Virus record (IMG/VR): IMGVR_UViG_3300033153_010825
Coordinates: 1,456 to 37,943 of that record
Strand: one strand, 5' to 3'
Origin: a virus
DNA: 36,488 nucleotides
Shown here in pieces: positions 1 through 7,195 of the stretch. The notes below the pieces were generated by a model that worked only from the letters and a program-made list of their open reading frames with translations, did no database searches and was not told the DNA's origin. Numbering within the stretch: the first letter of the stretch is position 1; the number at the start of each line of letters is the position of its first letter. Both the position numbers and the translations under genes were made by a program.

Positions 1-21
1 GAGCCACATCCACCTATCCAT
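1..21 (-). CDS. 5' end of a gene cut by the window edge
   Basis: Only seven codons are visible, reading M-D-R-W-M-W-L. An ATG at 21..19 overlaps the end of the lipoprotein gene in another frame and is preceded by a good Shine-Dalgarno (GGAGAGTGACG, then ATG). This matches the overlapping layout of all neighbouring genes. The first residues are aromatic and hydrophobic, as in the membrane proteins beside it, but nothing can be said about function. Confidence 0.4.
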
Positions 22-550
22 CGTCACTCTCCGGGCAAGCGCTCGTCGCGAGCGCGCCGATTGTTTGTAGACCAGACACGAGCGCGGCAGGCAGCTCGAC
101 CTCGAGGGCTTCGAGGATGGCCCCAAGACGCGTGAGCGCAGCAACTGCGCAGGCCGCGACAGCCAAGAAGTTTGCCTCGGGCGCAGAGCCTGCCGCCCAC
201 GCGTCGAGCGCACCCTCGAGGGCGAAGAGACTCTCGCGAGCGACACGAAGCGCCGTTCGCGCCTCGGTTGTCGGCGTCATCAGCTCCTCGAAACGCGCGA
301 GGCCAGCTTCGACGTCCGCGATCATCCCTGCGGCGACCTCTTCGCGCACTTGCGCACGCGACGCCTCACCCCGGGTCGTCACTTCTGCCGCGACCGCCTC
401 GTCGGCGACGTTCAGCCCTTCGCCGAGCTGCGCTACAGCGACGCGAGTGCTCCGCGGTGGTCCACCACAAGCGGTCGCGCCAAAGAGAGCAACTGCGGCG
501 ACGAGCGCGAGCCAGCCGTACAGCCCGTAGCGCAGATGGTCGTACGTCAC
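14..550 (-). CDS. putative lipoprotein, 178 aa
   Basis: The N-terminus has a short polar stretch, a hydrophobic segment at about residues 10-27, and a cysteine at residue 28 in the context G-A-T-A-C-G-G, which resembles a lipobox. The rest is Ala/Glu-rich and predicted helical. The start is the GTG at 550, whose last bases overlap the upstream stop (GTGA); a further-upstream ATG at 613 would add a polar tail that spoils the signal peptide. It is the last complete gene in a run of small membrane proteins. An outer-membrane lysis (spanin-like) role is possible but unproven; it could equally be a superinfection-exclusion or envelope protein. Confidence 0.6.
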   Translation of the reverse strand: MTYDHLRYGLYGWLALVAAVALFGATACGGPPRSTRVAVAQLGEGLNVADEAVAAEVTTRGEASRAQVREEVAAGMIADVEAGLARFEELMTPTTEARTALRVARESLFALEGALDAWAAGSAPEANFLAVAACAVAALTRLGAILEALEVELPAALVSGLQTIGALATSACPESDDG

Positions 551-759
551 GAGGACACCGCAGGGGGGATGATCGAACTCAGCGTGTCGGTAACTCGAGC
601 GACGCGCTCGCACGCGTCTTCGGCGTCTTGGACGAACTCAGCGAGCGTTGCAGCCAGCACATCACTCGTCTCGTCGTAGTCGAACTCCACGTGGCACCCG
701 TTTTTCTTTGCCGCGCGCACCCGCTCAGACGCAGGGCGCCGCTTCGGCTTGCGCCACAT
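547..759 (-). CDS. hypothetical protein, 70 aa
   Basis: Starts at the ATG at 759, fused to the upstream stop (TGATG), and ends overlapping the lipoprotein start (GTGA), so the three genes are probably translationally coupled. The N-terminus is strongly basic (WRKPKRRPASERVRAAKK) and the remainder is acidic and helical (DYDETSDVLAATLAEFVQD). There is no membrane segment, unlike its neighbours. I do not recognise the family. Confidence 0.6.
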   Translation of the reverse strand: MWRKPKRRPASERVRAAKKNGCHVEFDYDETSDVLAATLAEFVQDAEDACERVARVTDTLSSIIPPAVSS

Positions 760-980
760 CAGCTCGCCAGCCGATCGACTGCGGCAGTCAGCGCATTGAT
801 GGCGGTATTCCACTGCCCCGTCAACTCCAGCAGCGTCTGCGTGACCATCTTCGCGTCCTCCACTCGCGCCTCCTGTGCTTCCTTCAAGGCCAGACCTTGG
901 CGCCAGTATGCCACGCCCAAGGCCAAGATGATCGCGCCAAGTGGTCCAGCGGCGAGGAGGGTCTCGCCCACAGCGTCCAA
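759..980 (-). CDS. single-span membrane protein with coiled-coil tail, 73 aa (holin-like?)
   Basis: A TTG at 980 is the likely start because GGAG lies 6 bases upstream and this start removes a long unlikely N-terminus. The protein has one hydrophobic segment (about residues 7-23, LLAAGPLGAIILALGVAYW) followed by a charged helix of about 40 residues. Small size, one N-terminal membrane span and a charged tail fit small phage holins or inner-membrane lysis accessories, and the next genes down include a putative lipoprotein. The function is inference from architecture only. Confidence 0.55.
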   Translation of the reverse strand: MDAVGETLLAAGPLGAIILALGVAYWRQGLALKEAQEARVEDAKMVTQTLLELTGQWNTAINALTAAVDRLAS

Positions 981-982
981 CC

Positions 983-1351
983 CTAGCTCCGGTTGTGCGC
1001 GCTGTAGAAGATGAACAAGAACGTCGTGATCGTCGCCGAGCTCAGCAGGGAGCTGCTGACGAGCGACCAGCCACGCGCTCCCGCGACTGCCATGCCCGGC
1101 GAGATCAAGATCGCGCGCAGCGCTGTCGACATGGCGACCTTGAGCCACCCGTTCGCTTCACCAGCCAGGACCGCGTTGACGCTCTCGGAACTCGGAAGCT
1201 GCCCCGTGCCGCCGCCGTTCAACAGGCCGACGGGGAGCGTCGGGGCGTAGCCGATCATGTCGATCGCGCCGATGGACGGGGGCGCCGGGCGCGGGGCATT
1301 GCGTAGTGGCACCTGCGTCGGCAAGGCGCGTGCTGCGTTACTGCTGTGCAT
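983..1351 (-). CDS. small membrane protein, 122 aa
   Basis: ATG at 1351 is fused to the upstream stop codon (TGATG). The N-terminal 60 residues are Pro/Gly-rich and soluble-looking; the C-terminal half has two hydrophobic segments (about residues 72-92 and 95-117) ending in a short polar tail (SAHNRS). The ordering is the reverse of the N-terminally anchored proteins on either side. No family recognised. It could be a holin partner or an envelope protein. Confidence 0.6.
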   Translation of the reverse strand: MHSSNAARALPTQVPLRNAPRPAPPSIGAIDMIGYAPTLPVGLLNGGGTGQLPSSESVNAVLAGEANGWLKVAMSTALRAILISPGMAVAGARGWSLVSSSLLSSATITTFLFIFYSAHNRS

Positions 1352-1611
1352 CAGAAAAGCCTCGTGATGGGTTCTAGCTGTTGAGCCAGGCGGCTGGCAC
1401 CAGCGATACGTTCGGGAGTGAGCCCGTAGACCTCACCCATGATCTGCTCGCCGGCCTGCGCAGCCACACGCCGTGCTTCTGCGGCCCCGAGCTGCGACAG
1501 GCCCATCTCGATTGCGCTGCCGCGCGCGTCAATCTCGCGCATTCGTCGCAACAGCGAGTAGCCCGCCACCGCCCCGCCCACCAGCGCACCGACGCCGATC
1601 ATCCGAAACAT
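1351..1611 (-). CDS. N-terminally anchored membrane protein, 86 aa
   Basis: A Gly/Val-rich hydrophobic segment occupies residues 3-20 (RMIGVGALVGGAVAGYSLL), followed by a basic pair and a helical, charged C-terminus with heptad-like spacing. Start and stop both overlap neighbours (TGATG on both sides). It shares the same plan, a membrane span then a helical tail of about 60 residues, with the gene upstream (1611..1874). No family recognised. Confidence 0.6.
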   Translation of the reverse strand: MFRMIGVGALVGGAVAGYSLLRRMREIDARGSAIEMGLSQLGAAEARRVAAQAGEQIMGEVYGLTPERIAGASRLAQQLEPITRLF

Positions 1612-1874
1612 CAGATGAGCCCCGCAGTGTCGGCGAGCGTGAGCGCAGCGTTGAGCTGCCGCCCGGTCTCGGGGGTGATGTTGTAACGCGCGAGCGTCGC
1701 GGTCAGCTCTGCGCGAACGGCGGGCGGGACCTGCTCACGTACAGCAGCCTGAATCTGCGGGCGCATCCGCGCAGCCCCTTGCTGGAGCTGGCGGTCGATC
1801 GCCCGGTTGGCGAGCATCCAGACGAAGCCAGCGGCGATGCCCCCGCCGATCGCGCCCCAGAAGAGGTCAGTCAT
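1611..1874 (-). CDS. N-terminally anchored membrane protein, 87 aa
   Basis: Residues 4-22 form a hydrophobic span (LFWGAIGGGIAAGFVWMLA), followed by a basic/glutamine-rich helix (NRAIDRQLQQGAARMRPQI) and a conserved-looking helical C-terminus. The ATG at 1874 lies inside the 3' end of the sigma-like gene (8-bp overlap) and the stop is fused to the next start. Similar in build to 1351..1611, possibly an ancient duplicate. Unknown function. Confidence 0.6.
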   Translation of the reverse strand: MTDLFWGAIGGGIAAGFVWMLANRAIDRQLQQGAARMRPQIQAAVREQVPPAVRAELTATLARYNITPETGRQLNAALTLADTAGLI

Positions 1875-2454
1875 GCTCAGAGTCTACGAGCCGGCGCGCG
1901 CGACGTCGAGCGTCCCCTCGAGCCAGGACGAAGAGGCGCCGCAGCGACGAGATCGCCCGCGTGGACTCTTGGTGAACGCGCGTTGGACTAATCCCCAAGC
2001 TGGCCGCCACTTCACGCATGGTCTCCCCCTGGAGTCGGCACGCGAGGATGGTCCTCTGGCGAATCTCCAAGCCGTCCACCGCACCGCGTACCCAACCCAC
2101 GAGCTCCAGGCGCTCCAGCAACTCCTCGGGGTTCTCGCCGTTCAGCGGCTCTTCCGGCAGCGGCTCGAGCTGCTCAGGACGTTCCACTTCGCGGATCAAC
2201 CCCCAGCGAATCTTCTTGTGGACCCAGTAGCGCAGAGAGGAGCGCCCGTTGTACGTGAGCACGGCGTCGAGGACCGCGAGGCGTGCAAACTGGCGCAGGT
2301 CGGAGACTTCGAGCCCCATGCGCGCCCCCACAGAAGTGAACGCGCGAACCTCGGCCTCAACAGCCGGTCCAAACTGTGTCAGCAGCTCGTGAGCACGCTC
2401 TTCGGATATCGCTGACAGGTCACGCGGCACGTCACTCGAGCGCACCTTCAGCAA
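1867..2454 (-). CDS. sigma-70-like transcription factor, 195 aa
   Basis: Residues about 28-90 resemble sigma region 2 (SDLRQFARLAVLDAVLTY, then RYWVHKKIRWGLIREVE), and residues about 115-175 look like region 4 with a helix-turn-helix (RQRTILACRLQGETMREVAA, then LGISPTRVHQESTRAISSLRR). The linker is short and acidic, as in sigma factors that lack regions 1 and 3. It would direct host RNA polymerase to a subset of viral promoters, plausibly the late plus-strand arm. It follows a ribbon-helix-helix gene with a 23-bp overlap. The region 4 match is the stronger one; a sigma-like regulator that is not a true sigma factor is possible. Confidence 0.75.
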   Translation of the reverse strand: MLKVRSSDVPRDLSAISEERAHELLTQFGPAVEAEVRAFTSVGARMGLEVSDLRQFARLAVLDAVLTYNGRSSLRYWVHKKIRWGLIREVERPEQLEPLPEEPLNGENPEELLERLELVGWVRGAVDGLEIRQRTILACRLQGETMREVAASLGISPTRVHQESTRAISSLRRLFVLARGDARRRARRLVDSEHD

Positions 2455-2716
2455 TCACTTCGTCGATCGTGCGCTGCATCGTGGCGTTGATCGAGTCCGC
2501 GAGCTTCGCGAAGATCATCCGCCGCACGCTCGCGTAGTCGAAGGTCGCCTGCAAGGCCGCAGCGCGCGCTGCCGGCTCACCGAGAGCTTGGTACAGCAGC
2601 GAGCGGATGATCTCGCTCTTGTTGCCGTTCGCCGACTGCGCTGTCAGCTCCTCGAGCGCCTCGATGAGATCGCGCGAAGCGCGGAAATGGACGTAGTACT
2701 TCTGAGCGCGTGCCAT
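2432..2716 (-). CDS. ribbon-helix-helix DNA-binding protein, 94 aa
   Basis: The N-terminal 45 residues fit the ribbon-helix-helix (Arc/CopG) fold: a short basic strand (KYYVHFRAS), then helix A (DLIEALEELTAQS) and helix B beginning with the typical N-K-S-E-I-I-R-S-L-L. The remaining 45 residues form a helical extension. Such proteins dimerise and bind short palindromic operators with the paired strand. The repeated palindrome at 17081..17167 is an attractive but untested target. The gene heads the sigma/membrane protein block. Confidence 0.7.
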   Translation of the reverse strand: MARAQKYYVHFRASRDLIEALEELTAQSANGNKSEIIRSLLYQALGEPAARAAALQATFDYASVRRMIFAKLADSINATMQRTIDEVIAEGALE

Positions 2717-2731
2717 ACGCTCGCGACCCTA

Positions 2732-3505
2732 TCACACAGCGACCCCTAGCGCCTGCTCCAGGTGGATGAGGTGCGCGTCTGTCTGGCCCCACGCAGCGCC
2801 GGCTTTGTTCTTGAACCAGTCCAGAACGAGCCCGCAGGGCGTCCCACGCAAGGACTGGCTCGTGTTCGCGCCATGCCGCAGCCAGATCGCATGCAGACGC
2901 TGGTCGAGCAGAACGTGGCCAGAGTCCCCGTAATGCTGTGCGAGCTGCCGCAACCACCGAGCGTCTGACGCTGTCGGACCGTCGTCGTACGCCACCTGAC
3001 GTGCCGCTTCGGTGCGGTAAATCGCCGCACCGTTGATCACGCGAGGGGTGTGTGACGGCAAGAACGCACCGCGCCGCTGGGGTAGCTCCAAGATGTGCCC
3101 GCACCCCCAGCCGGCCCAAAGTGAACCGACTTCTTCGATCACCTCGACCAGCCACTCGACGCGCTCCGGGTGCTGCCAGTCGTCGTCGTCGAACCAGACG
3201 AAGTACTCTCCACGCGCGAAGAGCATCGCGATATTGCGGAGCACGCCGCAGGGCAAGTCAAACAGGGCTGGCACCACGCGCACGGCTCGAGACGCGTAGC
3301 CCGGCGCTGACCAGATCCGATCTAACGCGGAGGTGGGATCCAGAACATCCGCCCGGCGGTGATGGCGAACCTGAGCTTGACGCGAAGAATCGACCACGAC
3401 GATGTCGAGGTTCTTGTAGGTCTGACGCAGGACATTCCATCGAAGCCACGGTTCGCAGGCCGGGCGGTTCGTCACACACAGAGCGCTGACACGCGGACCG
3501 CTCAC
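2732..3505 (-). CDS. GT-A type glycosyltransferase (family 2-like), 257 aa
   Basis: Starts VSALCVTNRPACEPWLRWNV, the usual nucleotide-binding first strand of family 2 enzymes, followed by D-I-V-V-V-D-S-S. The metal-binding DXD region is very clear as W-F-D-D-D-D-W-Q-H-P (about residues 123-132), preceded by the typical G-V-L-R-N-I-A. The start is a GTG at 3505 overlapping the upstream stop. Family members move a sugar from an NDP-sugar to an acceptor. Placed directly after the DNA polymerase, it may glycosylate modified bases in viral DNA, but virion protein or host-surface glycosylation is equally possible. Confidence 0.8.
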   Translation of the reverse strand: MSGPRVSALCVTNRPACEPWLRWNVLRQTYKNLDIVVVDSSRQAQVRHHRRADVLDPTSALDRIWSAPGYASRAVRVVPALFDLPCGVLRNIAMLFARGEYFVWFDDDDWQHPERVEWLVEVIEEVGSLWAGWGCGHILELPQRRGAFLPSHTPRVINGAAIYRTEAARQVAYDDGPTASDARWLRQLAQHYGDSGHVLLDQRLHAIWLRHGANTSQSLRGTPCGLVLDWFKNKAGAAWGQTDAHLIHLEQALGVAV

Positions 3506-3654
3506 GGCTCACGCCACCCAGCCGAGTCGAGCAGGCGCTCGAGGTCCGCAAGAAGCGCTGCAGCGATCTTCGGGTCGAGCTCACGGCACGCACGACGCAC
3601 CATGAGCACGAGCGTCGCGGCGAGGTCGTCGAGCTGCCGCCGCTTGAGCTTCAC
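3502..3654 (-). CDS. small helical protein, 50 aa
   Basis: A short gene fits exactly between the polymerase and the glycosyltransferase. GTG at 3654 overlaps the polymerase stop (GTGA), a GGAAAG lies just upstream, and its own stop at 3504..3502 overlaps the glycosyltransferase start. The product starts MKLKRRQLDDLAATLVLMVR and is amphipathic and helical throughout, with no cysteine or membrane segment. Unknown function. The double overlap is the main evidence that it is real. Confidence 0.6.
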   Translation of the reverse strand: MKLKRRQLDDLAATLVLMVRRACRELDPKIAAALLADLERLLDSAGWREP

Positions 3655-6470
3655 ACGTCTTTCCACGTGTCCCCAATAGCAGCCCAGGCGACAAACGGCA
3701 TCGCCGCTCCCCCGGGCGAGAGTGACAACTCCACGGCCAGCGACTCTTCGACGCAGCGCGCGACCGCGTCAGCCGCAGCTTCGTCACACTCGACGTAGAT
3801 CGCGTCGTGGACCTGCGCGATGAGCATCGCGCTCGGATCGACCTGCGGCAGCGCGTCTGCGAGCACGAGGAGGCGCTGGTTCATGATGTCAGCAGCGCCG
3901 CTCTGGATCGGATAGTTGTACGCGACGGTCGTTTCGACGCGACTAAGCGGGAAGACGCGATGACGACCAAGGACCGGGCTGCGGACGGCGCCATCAGCGA
4001 CAGCGTGTGTGACCTGCGCTTGGCGCCATTGCAGAACACCCGGGAAAGCGCGGAAGTAGGCCTCCTTGACCGCGCGCACGGTCCCTATGTCGAGCCGCCC
4101 CTCGTAGCCCCCGGCGAAGACAGACTCGAGCACCGTCCGTTCACCTGCCCCGTAGTTGAGCCCGTAGACCACGCGCTTCGCGAGATCGCGGAGCTGCTTG
4201 CACTGCTTGTGCCCGTCCGCCGCGCGCAGCCGCGTGAGGTAGTCGTTGCCGAAAGTCATGTGGGCGACATACGCGTGCGGGTCCTTGTCGGGGTTGAGCT
4301 TGTCGCTCTCGTCCGCTTCCGCGCAGCGTCGAATCAACTCAGCGTCTGCCGACAGAGCCGCCATGATCCGCATCTCGAGCTGCGCGTAGTCAGCGCCCAC
4401 GAGCTTCCTCCCGGGAGGCGCAACGACAGCGCCACGCATGAACTTCGGCCAGTTCTGGAAGTTCGGCGCACTCGACCAACGCCCCGTCCGCGCACCGATC
4501 ACCTTCCACTGCGGGTGAACACGCCCGTCGTACGCAGGAGCCAACGCATCTGAGCGGATGTAGGTGCTGATCTGCTTCGTGTACTTCTTCCACCGGAGCA
4601 AGTGCTGGATGAAGGGAACATTCGGGGCCAGCTTTTGCAGGTGCTCTTTGCGCGTGCTGCCAAGACCTGTCGACGTTGTAACCGTCACCGGCAACATGCA
4701 GACGCCCGCCGGGTCGTAGAGCGCCCACAGCAACGCCGCCCCAGTCGGAACAAACGTGTCGTTCTTCGCGATCACACGCATCGCCGCAAGCTCAACCGCC
4801 ACGAGCTGCTCGTACTCGTGCTCGATCTCAGCGAGACGCGACGAACTCACGGGGATCCCGTGCAGCTCCATCGCTATTGCGATCTCCTGAAGCGCCACGT
4901 CAGAGGCGTACGCCGCCGGCTGACCCTCTGCAGCGAGGAGGCCGCCCTCGAAGACCGCGTCGCATAAGGCCGTGAGGCGATCATCCTTCGCGTTGTACTC
5001 CGCGAGACTGTCCACACACGAGTAGCCCGAGTACTCGTGTGTCAGCCCCTGGCCAATCGACGTCCGGTCGTCCTTCCACATCGGCGCGTCGGTGAGCTCG
5101 TGCGCGACGAACGCGAGGTTGTGCTCCTCGTCAGGGAAGCACGCGTTGTGGGCGAGCATGGTGTCGCCTACGACGCCGTTCACCCAGATGCCCCACAGGT
5201 TCATGATCACGACGCGATCGTACGCCCCGTTGTGAAACACCTTCTGCTGCCCTGGGTCGTCGAGAAACGCGTCGATGACGTCGAGCAGGGTCGACGCCTT
5301 GTGGCCGAGCGTCGAGTAGTGCCCAATGTGTCGCGTATCGATGACGAGCGCCTCTGGATCATCCGCGGTCGCAAACCCGATGCAGGTGATCTGCGAGACC
5401 TTCCACGGTCCGCCCTCGGAGTTCGTCTCGATGTCGCACGCGATGCGTTGGCCGCGATGGCGCGCGAACCAGGCACGGGCGACGTCTGGCTGCTGCGTCT
5501 GGAGCACGCGATAGTTGAACTCCGCGTCACGCGAGAGAAGCTCCTGCGCTTTCTTCAGGTGGTACGCCGCCGCGTTGGCTGCAAACTGGCCCGCGATGAA
5601 GCGCTCCGAGGGCTTCGGATCTCGGTTGAACAGCCCCGGGGCGTACGTCGGGATGACGTAGCGCACGCCCAGCTTGTCTAGCCGCGAGTCCAGCTCTGAC
5701 GTGTCGAACACAGCACCGGCGGCCCCCTCCCGCCCGCGCAAGACGTACTCGGCCTCGAGGTTCTGCGTCACGACTGCGCGTGTCTTCCGGCCGCCGCACG
5801 CGGGGCACTTCATCATGCGCGGCCGGAGCCGGTTGATCTTGGCCTCGCACTTCGGGCACTTCTTGTCGTGCTGCTCGATGATCTGCGCACGCCACGCCCA
5901 CACGGCGTCATCGGCGAGCTCCTTCGGCATCATGACGTGCCAGTCGCAGTCGCCGGTCGCGCACTTGAGCGCGGGCCCGATCTTGCGCTTGTCGTTGCAA
6001 GACCCGCCGGGACAGTCAAAGGGCGTCTGCTTCGTCGTCGTCACCACACGGCCAGTGATTGCCGTGAGCGCAGCAACGCCCAAGGTGACGATCACGCGAG
6101 GTCGCGCGTACGCGATCTCCTCCTCGAGGCGCGGCAAGCAGGCGTACAGCGCGTCTGGGCAACGGCGATGAAACGACAACGCCTTGCCAGACGTTCGCGG
6201 AGGAGAACCCAGCACAGCAGACGTGATCCAGCACGACTCACGATCAATGCCGACCGCCTGGAGCACTGCGTCGAAGACGCGCGAGCGCGCGCTGTCTACA
6301 AGCGGCTGCCCCTTGCTGACGTCGATGAGCGACGGAGGACCTGTGACAATCATCAGCCCACCGGGACGTTTGTACTTCGGGCCTTGGTACGCCGTGACGT
6401 ACCGGTTGCTACACGAGCGCGACAGCGCACAGTTCGCACAGTCGGCGTATCCATGATCAAACGTCGTCAT
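3651..6470 (-). CDS. family A DNA polymerase with degenerate UDG-like N-terminal domain, 939 aa
   Basis: Replicative DNA polymerase. Residues 11-150 and about 265-290 resemble the family IV uracil-DNA glycosylase fold (CxxC at 11/14, G-P-P-S-L at 44-48, TLG at 129-131), interrupted by a cysteine-rich insert (C153/C158, C170/C175, C205/C208, C222/C225) that looks like zinc ribbons. The 3'-5' exonuclease follows (D346-I-E348; H413-N-G-A-Y-D; Y492-N-A-K-D-D). The polymerase motifs are complete: A, D694-Y-A-Q-L-E-M-R; B, R761, K765, Y769-G; C, H888-D889. ATG at 6470 is chosen over an upstream GTG because of GGAGAGAG upstream. UDG-PolA fusions are known in other phages. The tyrosine in motif B is the T7-type residue. 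Confidence 0.93.
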   Translation of the reverse strand: MTTFDHGYADCANCALSRSCSNRYVTAYQGPKYKRPGGLMIVTGPPSLIDVSKGQPLVDSARSRVFDAVLQAVGIDRESCWITSAVLGSPPRTSGKALSFHRRCPDALYACLPRLEEEIAYARPRVIVTLGVAALTAITGRVVTTTKQTPFDCPGGSCNDKRKIGPALKCATGDCDWHVMMPKELADDAVWAWRAQIIEQHDKKCPKCEAKINRLRPRMMKCPACGGRKTRAVVTQNLEAEYVLRGREGAAGAVFDTSELDSRLDKLGVRYVIPTYAPGLFNRDPKPSERFIAGQFAANAAAYHLKKAQELLSRDAEFNYRVLQTQQPDVARAWFARHRGQRIACDIETNSEGGPWKVSQITCIGFATADDPEALVIDTRHIGHYSTLGHKASTLLDVIDAFLDDPGQQKVFHNGAYDRVVIMNLWGIWVNGVVGDTMLAHNACFPDEEHNLAFVAHELTDAPMWKDDRTSIGQGLTHEYSGYSCVDSLAEYNAKDDRLTALCDAVFEGGLLAAEGQPAAYASDVALQEIAIAMELHGIPVSSSRLAEIEHEYEQLVAVELAAMRVIAKNDTFVPTGAALLWALYDPAGVCMLPVTVTTSTGLGSTRKEHLQKLAPNVPFIQHLLRWKKYTKQISTYIRSDALAPAYDGRVHPQWKVIGARTGRWSSAPNFQNWPKFMRGAVVAPPGRKLVGADYAQLEMRIMAALSADAELIRRCAEADESDKLNPDKDPHAYVAHMTFGNDYLTRLRAADGHKQCKQLRDLAKRVVYGLNYGAGERTVLESVFAGGYEGRLDIGTVRAVKEAYFRAFPGVLQWRQAQVTHAVADGAVRSPVLGRHRVFPLSRVETTVAYNYPIQSGAADIMNQRLLVLADALPQVDPSAMLIAQVHDAIYVECDEAAADAVARCVEESLAVELSLSPGGAAMPFVAWAAIGDTWKDV

Positions 6471-6532
6471 CGCACCACTCTCTCCGGTTGCGCACACACC
6501 AGCCGAGATGCTTCAGCCGCTCGACGAAGAGG

Positions 6533-6628
6533 TCCGCGCGACGGAGTCGAACCGTCCCACTTCTACCGAGATAACGAGGAGGTAAAAAACTCTCGGTATC
6601 GCTGAAGTGCTCCCACGAGCTGCGCGGT
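6533..6628 (-). ncRNA. tRNA-like RNA with an extended anticodon-position arm
   Basis: The minus strand can fold into four contiguous helices. Acceptor: CCGCGC (6627..6622) with GCGCGG (6539..6534). D-like arm: GCTC/GAGC with a 4-base loop (6620..6609). T arm: 5 bp with the loop TTCGACT at 6551..6545, abutting the acceptor as in tRNA. The central arm is abnormal: ACTTC/GAAGT, a 5-base bulge, then an 8-bp stem TACCGAGA/TCTCGGTA closed by a 19-base loop (6590..6572) containing ACCTCCT. The 3' side continues A-CC-T, near the tRNA N-CCA. No normal 7-base anticodon loop can be found, so a standard tRNA call is not supported. It could be a tRNA-derived regulatory RNA or a decayed tRNA. Confidence 0.55.
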
Positions 6629-6633
6629 AAGAC

Positions 6634-6649
6634 GGGGGCCGAAGCCCCC
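6634..6649 (-). terminator. stable UUCG hairpin upstream of the tRNA-like RNA
   Basis: On the minus strand GGGGGC, loop TTCG, GCCCCC forms a 6-bp all-GC stem with the very stable UUCG tetraloop, between the DUF669-like gene and the tRNA-like RNA. There is no clear U tract afterwards (GTCTTACC), so it may be a weak terminator, an mRNA 3'-end stabiliser or an RNA-processing boundary. Confidence 0.5.
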
Positions 6650-6684
6650 CCTGCACACTTTTGAGGCAGTGCTCGCCGAAGAGC

Positions 6685-7167
6685 CTACGAACGCGGGCGA
6701 CGACGCATCGTCTTAGGCGGTGTCGCCGCGGTGCGATCCGCCGCCTCGACCTCTGCGCGCACCGGGTCGAACGGGCTGACACGCGGCTTGTTGAAGTCGT
6801 TGTTCATGCGCCCGTTGTACTCGCGCTGCTTGACGTCGTACGTGACACAGCGCTGGAGGAGCTCTTCGTGGTCAAACGACTTGATCTCGTTGCCGTCGGG
6901 GTCCACCTCGCCGGTTCCGGTCAGCGTGATCCCGAGCGCGTCGATCAGCTTCTGGATCCGCCACGCGCTCTTGGGCGTGATCGTGTACCAGCACGTGACA
7001 CGACGCGCCGCTTCGGGGCCCTCGAGGATCTCGAGCTTCAGCGCGAGCTGGAGGTTCCCGTTCTTGCTCGTGCCCGGGGTGACGTCAGTGATGCGGCACT
7101 CGTACGTGCTCTCGGGGAGGGGGGCAAACTGCTTCGACTCTGTCGCTACGGAAAAGGGGATCTTCAT
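6685..7167 (-). CDS. DUF669-like single-stranded-DNA-binding protein, 160 aa
   Basis: Reads as an OB-fold type phage protein: M-K-I-P-F, then Y-E-C-R-I-T-D-V-T-P-G-T-S-K-N-G-N-L-Q-L, then K-L-E-I-L-E-G-P-E, V-T-C-W-Y-T-I-T-P-K and a helix K-L-I-D-A-L-G. This order is typical of DUF669 proteins, which in phages sit beside Sak4-like ATPases and nucleases and are thought to bind ssDNA. The C-terminal 30 residues are basic and Pro-rich. Strong Shine-Dalgarno (AGGAA) 6-7 bases before the ATG. It is the last gene before the UUCG hairpin. Confidence 0.7.
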   Translation of the reverse strand: MKIPFSVATESKQFAPLPESTYECRITDVTPGTSKNGNLQLALKLEILEGPEAARRVTCWYTITPKSAWRIQKLIDALGITLTGTGEVDPDGNEIKSFDHEELLQRCVTYDVKQREYNGRMNNDFNKPRVSPFDPVRAEVEAADRTAATPPKTMRRRPRS

Positions 7168-7195
7168 GGTGCGTTCCTTTCAATCTCAACGCGCG

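Noticed and set aside
172-1014. Long plus-strand frames at the left end
   Set aside because: Arg/Ala/Ser-rich products antisense to a coupled chain of minus-strand genes; typical of high-GC DNA.
3258-3593. Minus-strand frame of 111 codons overlapping the glycosyltransferase
   Set aside because: It overlaps the glycosyltransferase, has a Ser/Arg-rich composition and no start context, while the 50-codon frame at 3502..3654 fits both neighbours exactly.
6575-6582. Plus-strand GAGGAGGT as a ribosome site for a gene
   Set aside because: No start codon follows at a usable distance, and it is the complement of the RNA loop.
6533-6628. Ordinary tRNA gene
   Set aside because: The T arm and acceptor look right, but no 5-bp anticodon stem with a 7-base loop can be formed, so no amino acid can be assigned. 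Reported as a tRNA-like RNA instead.
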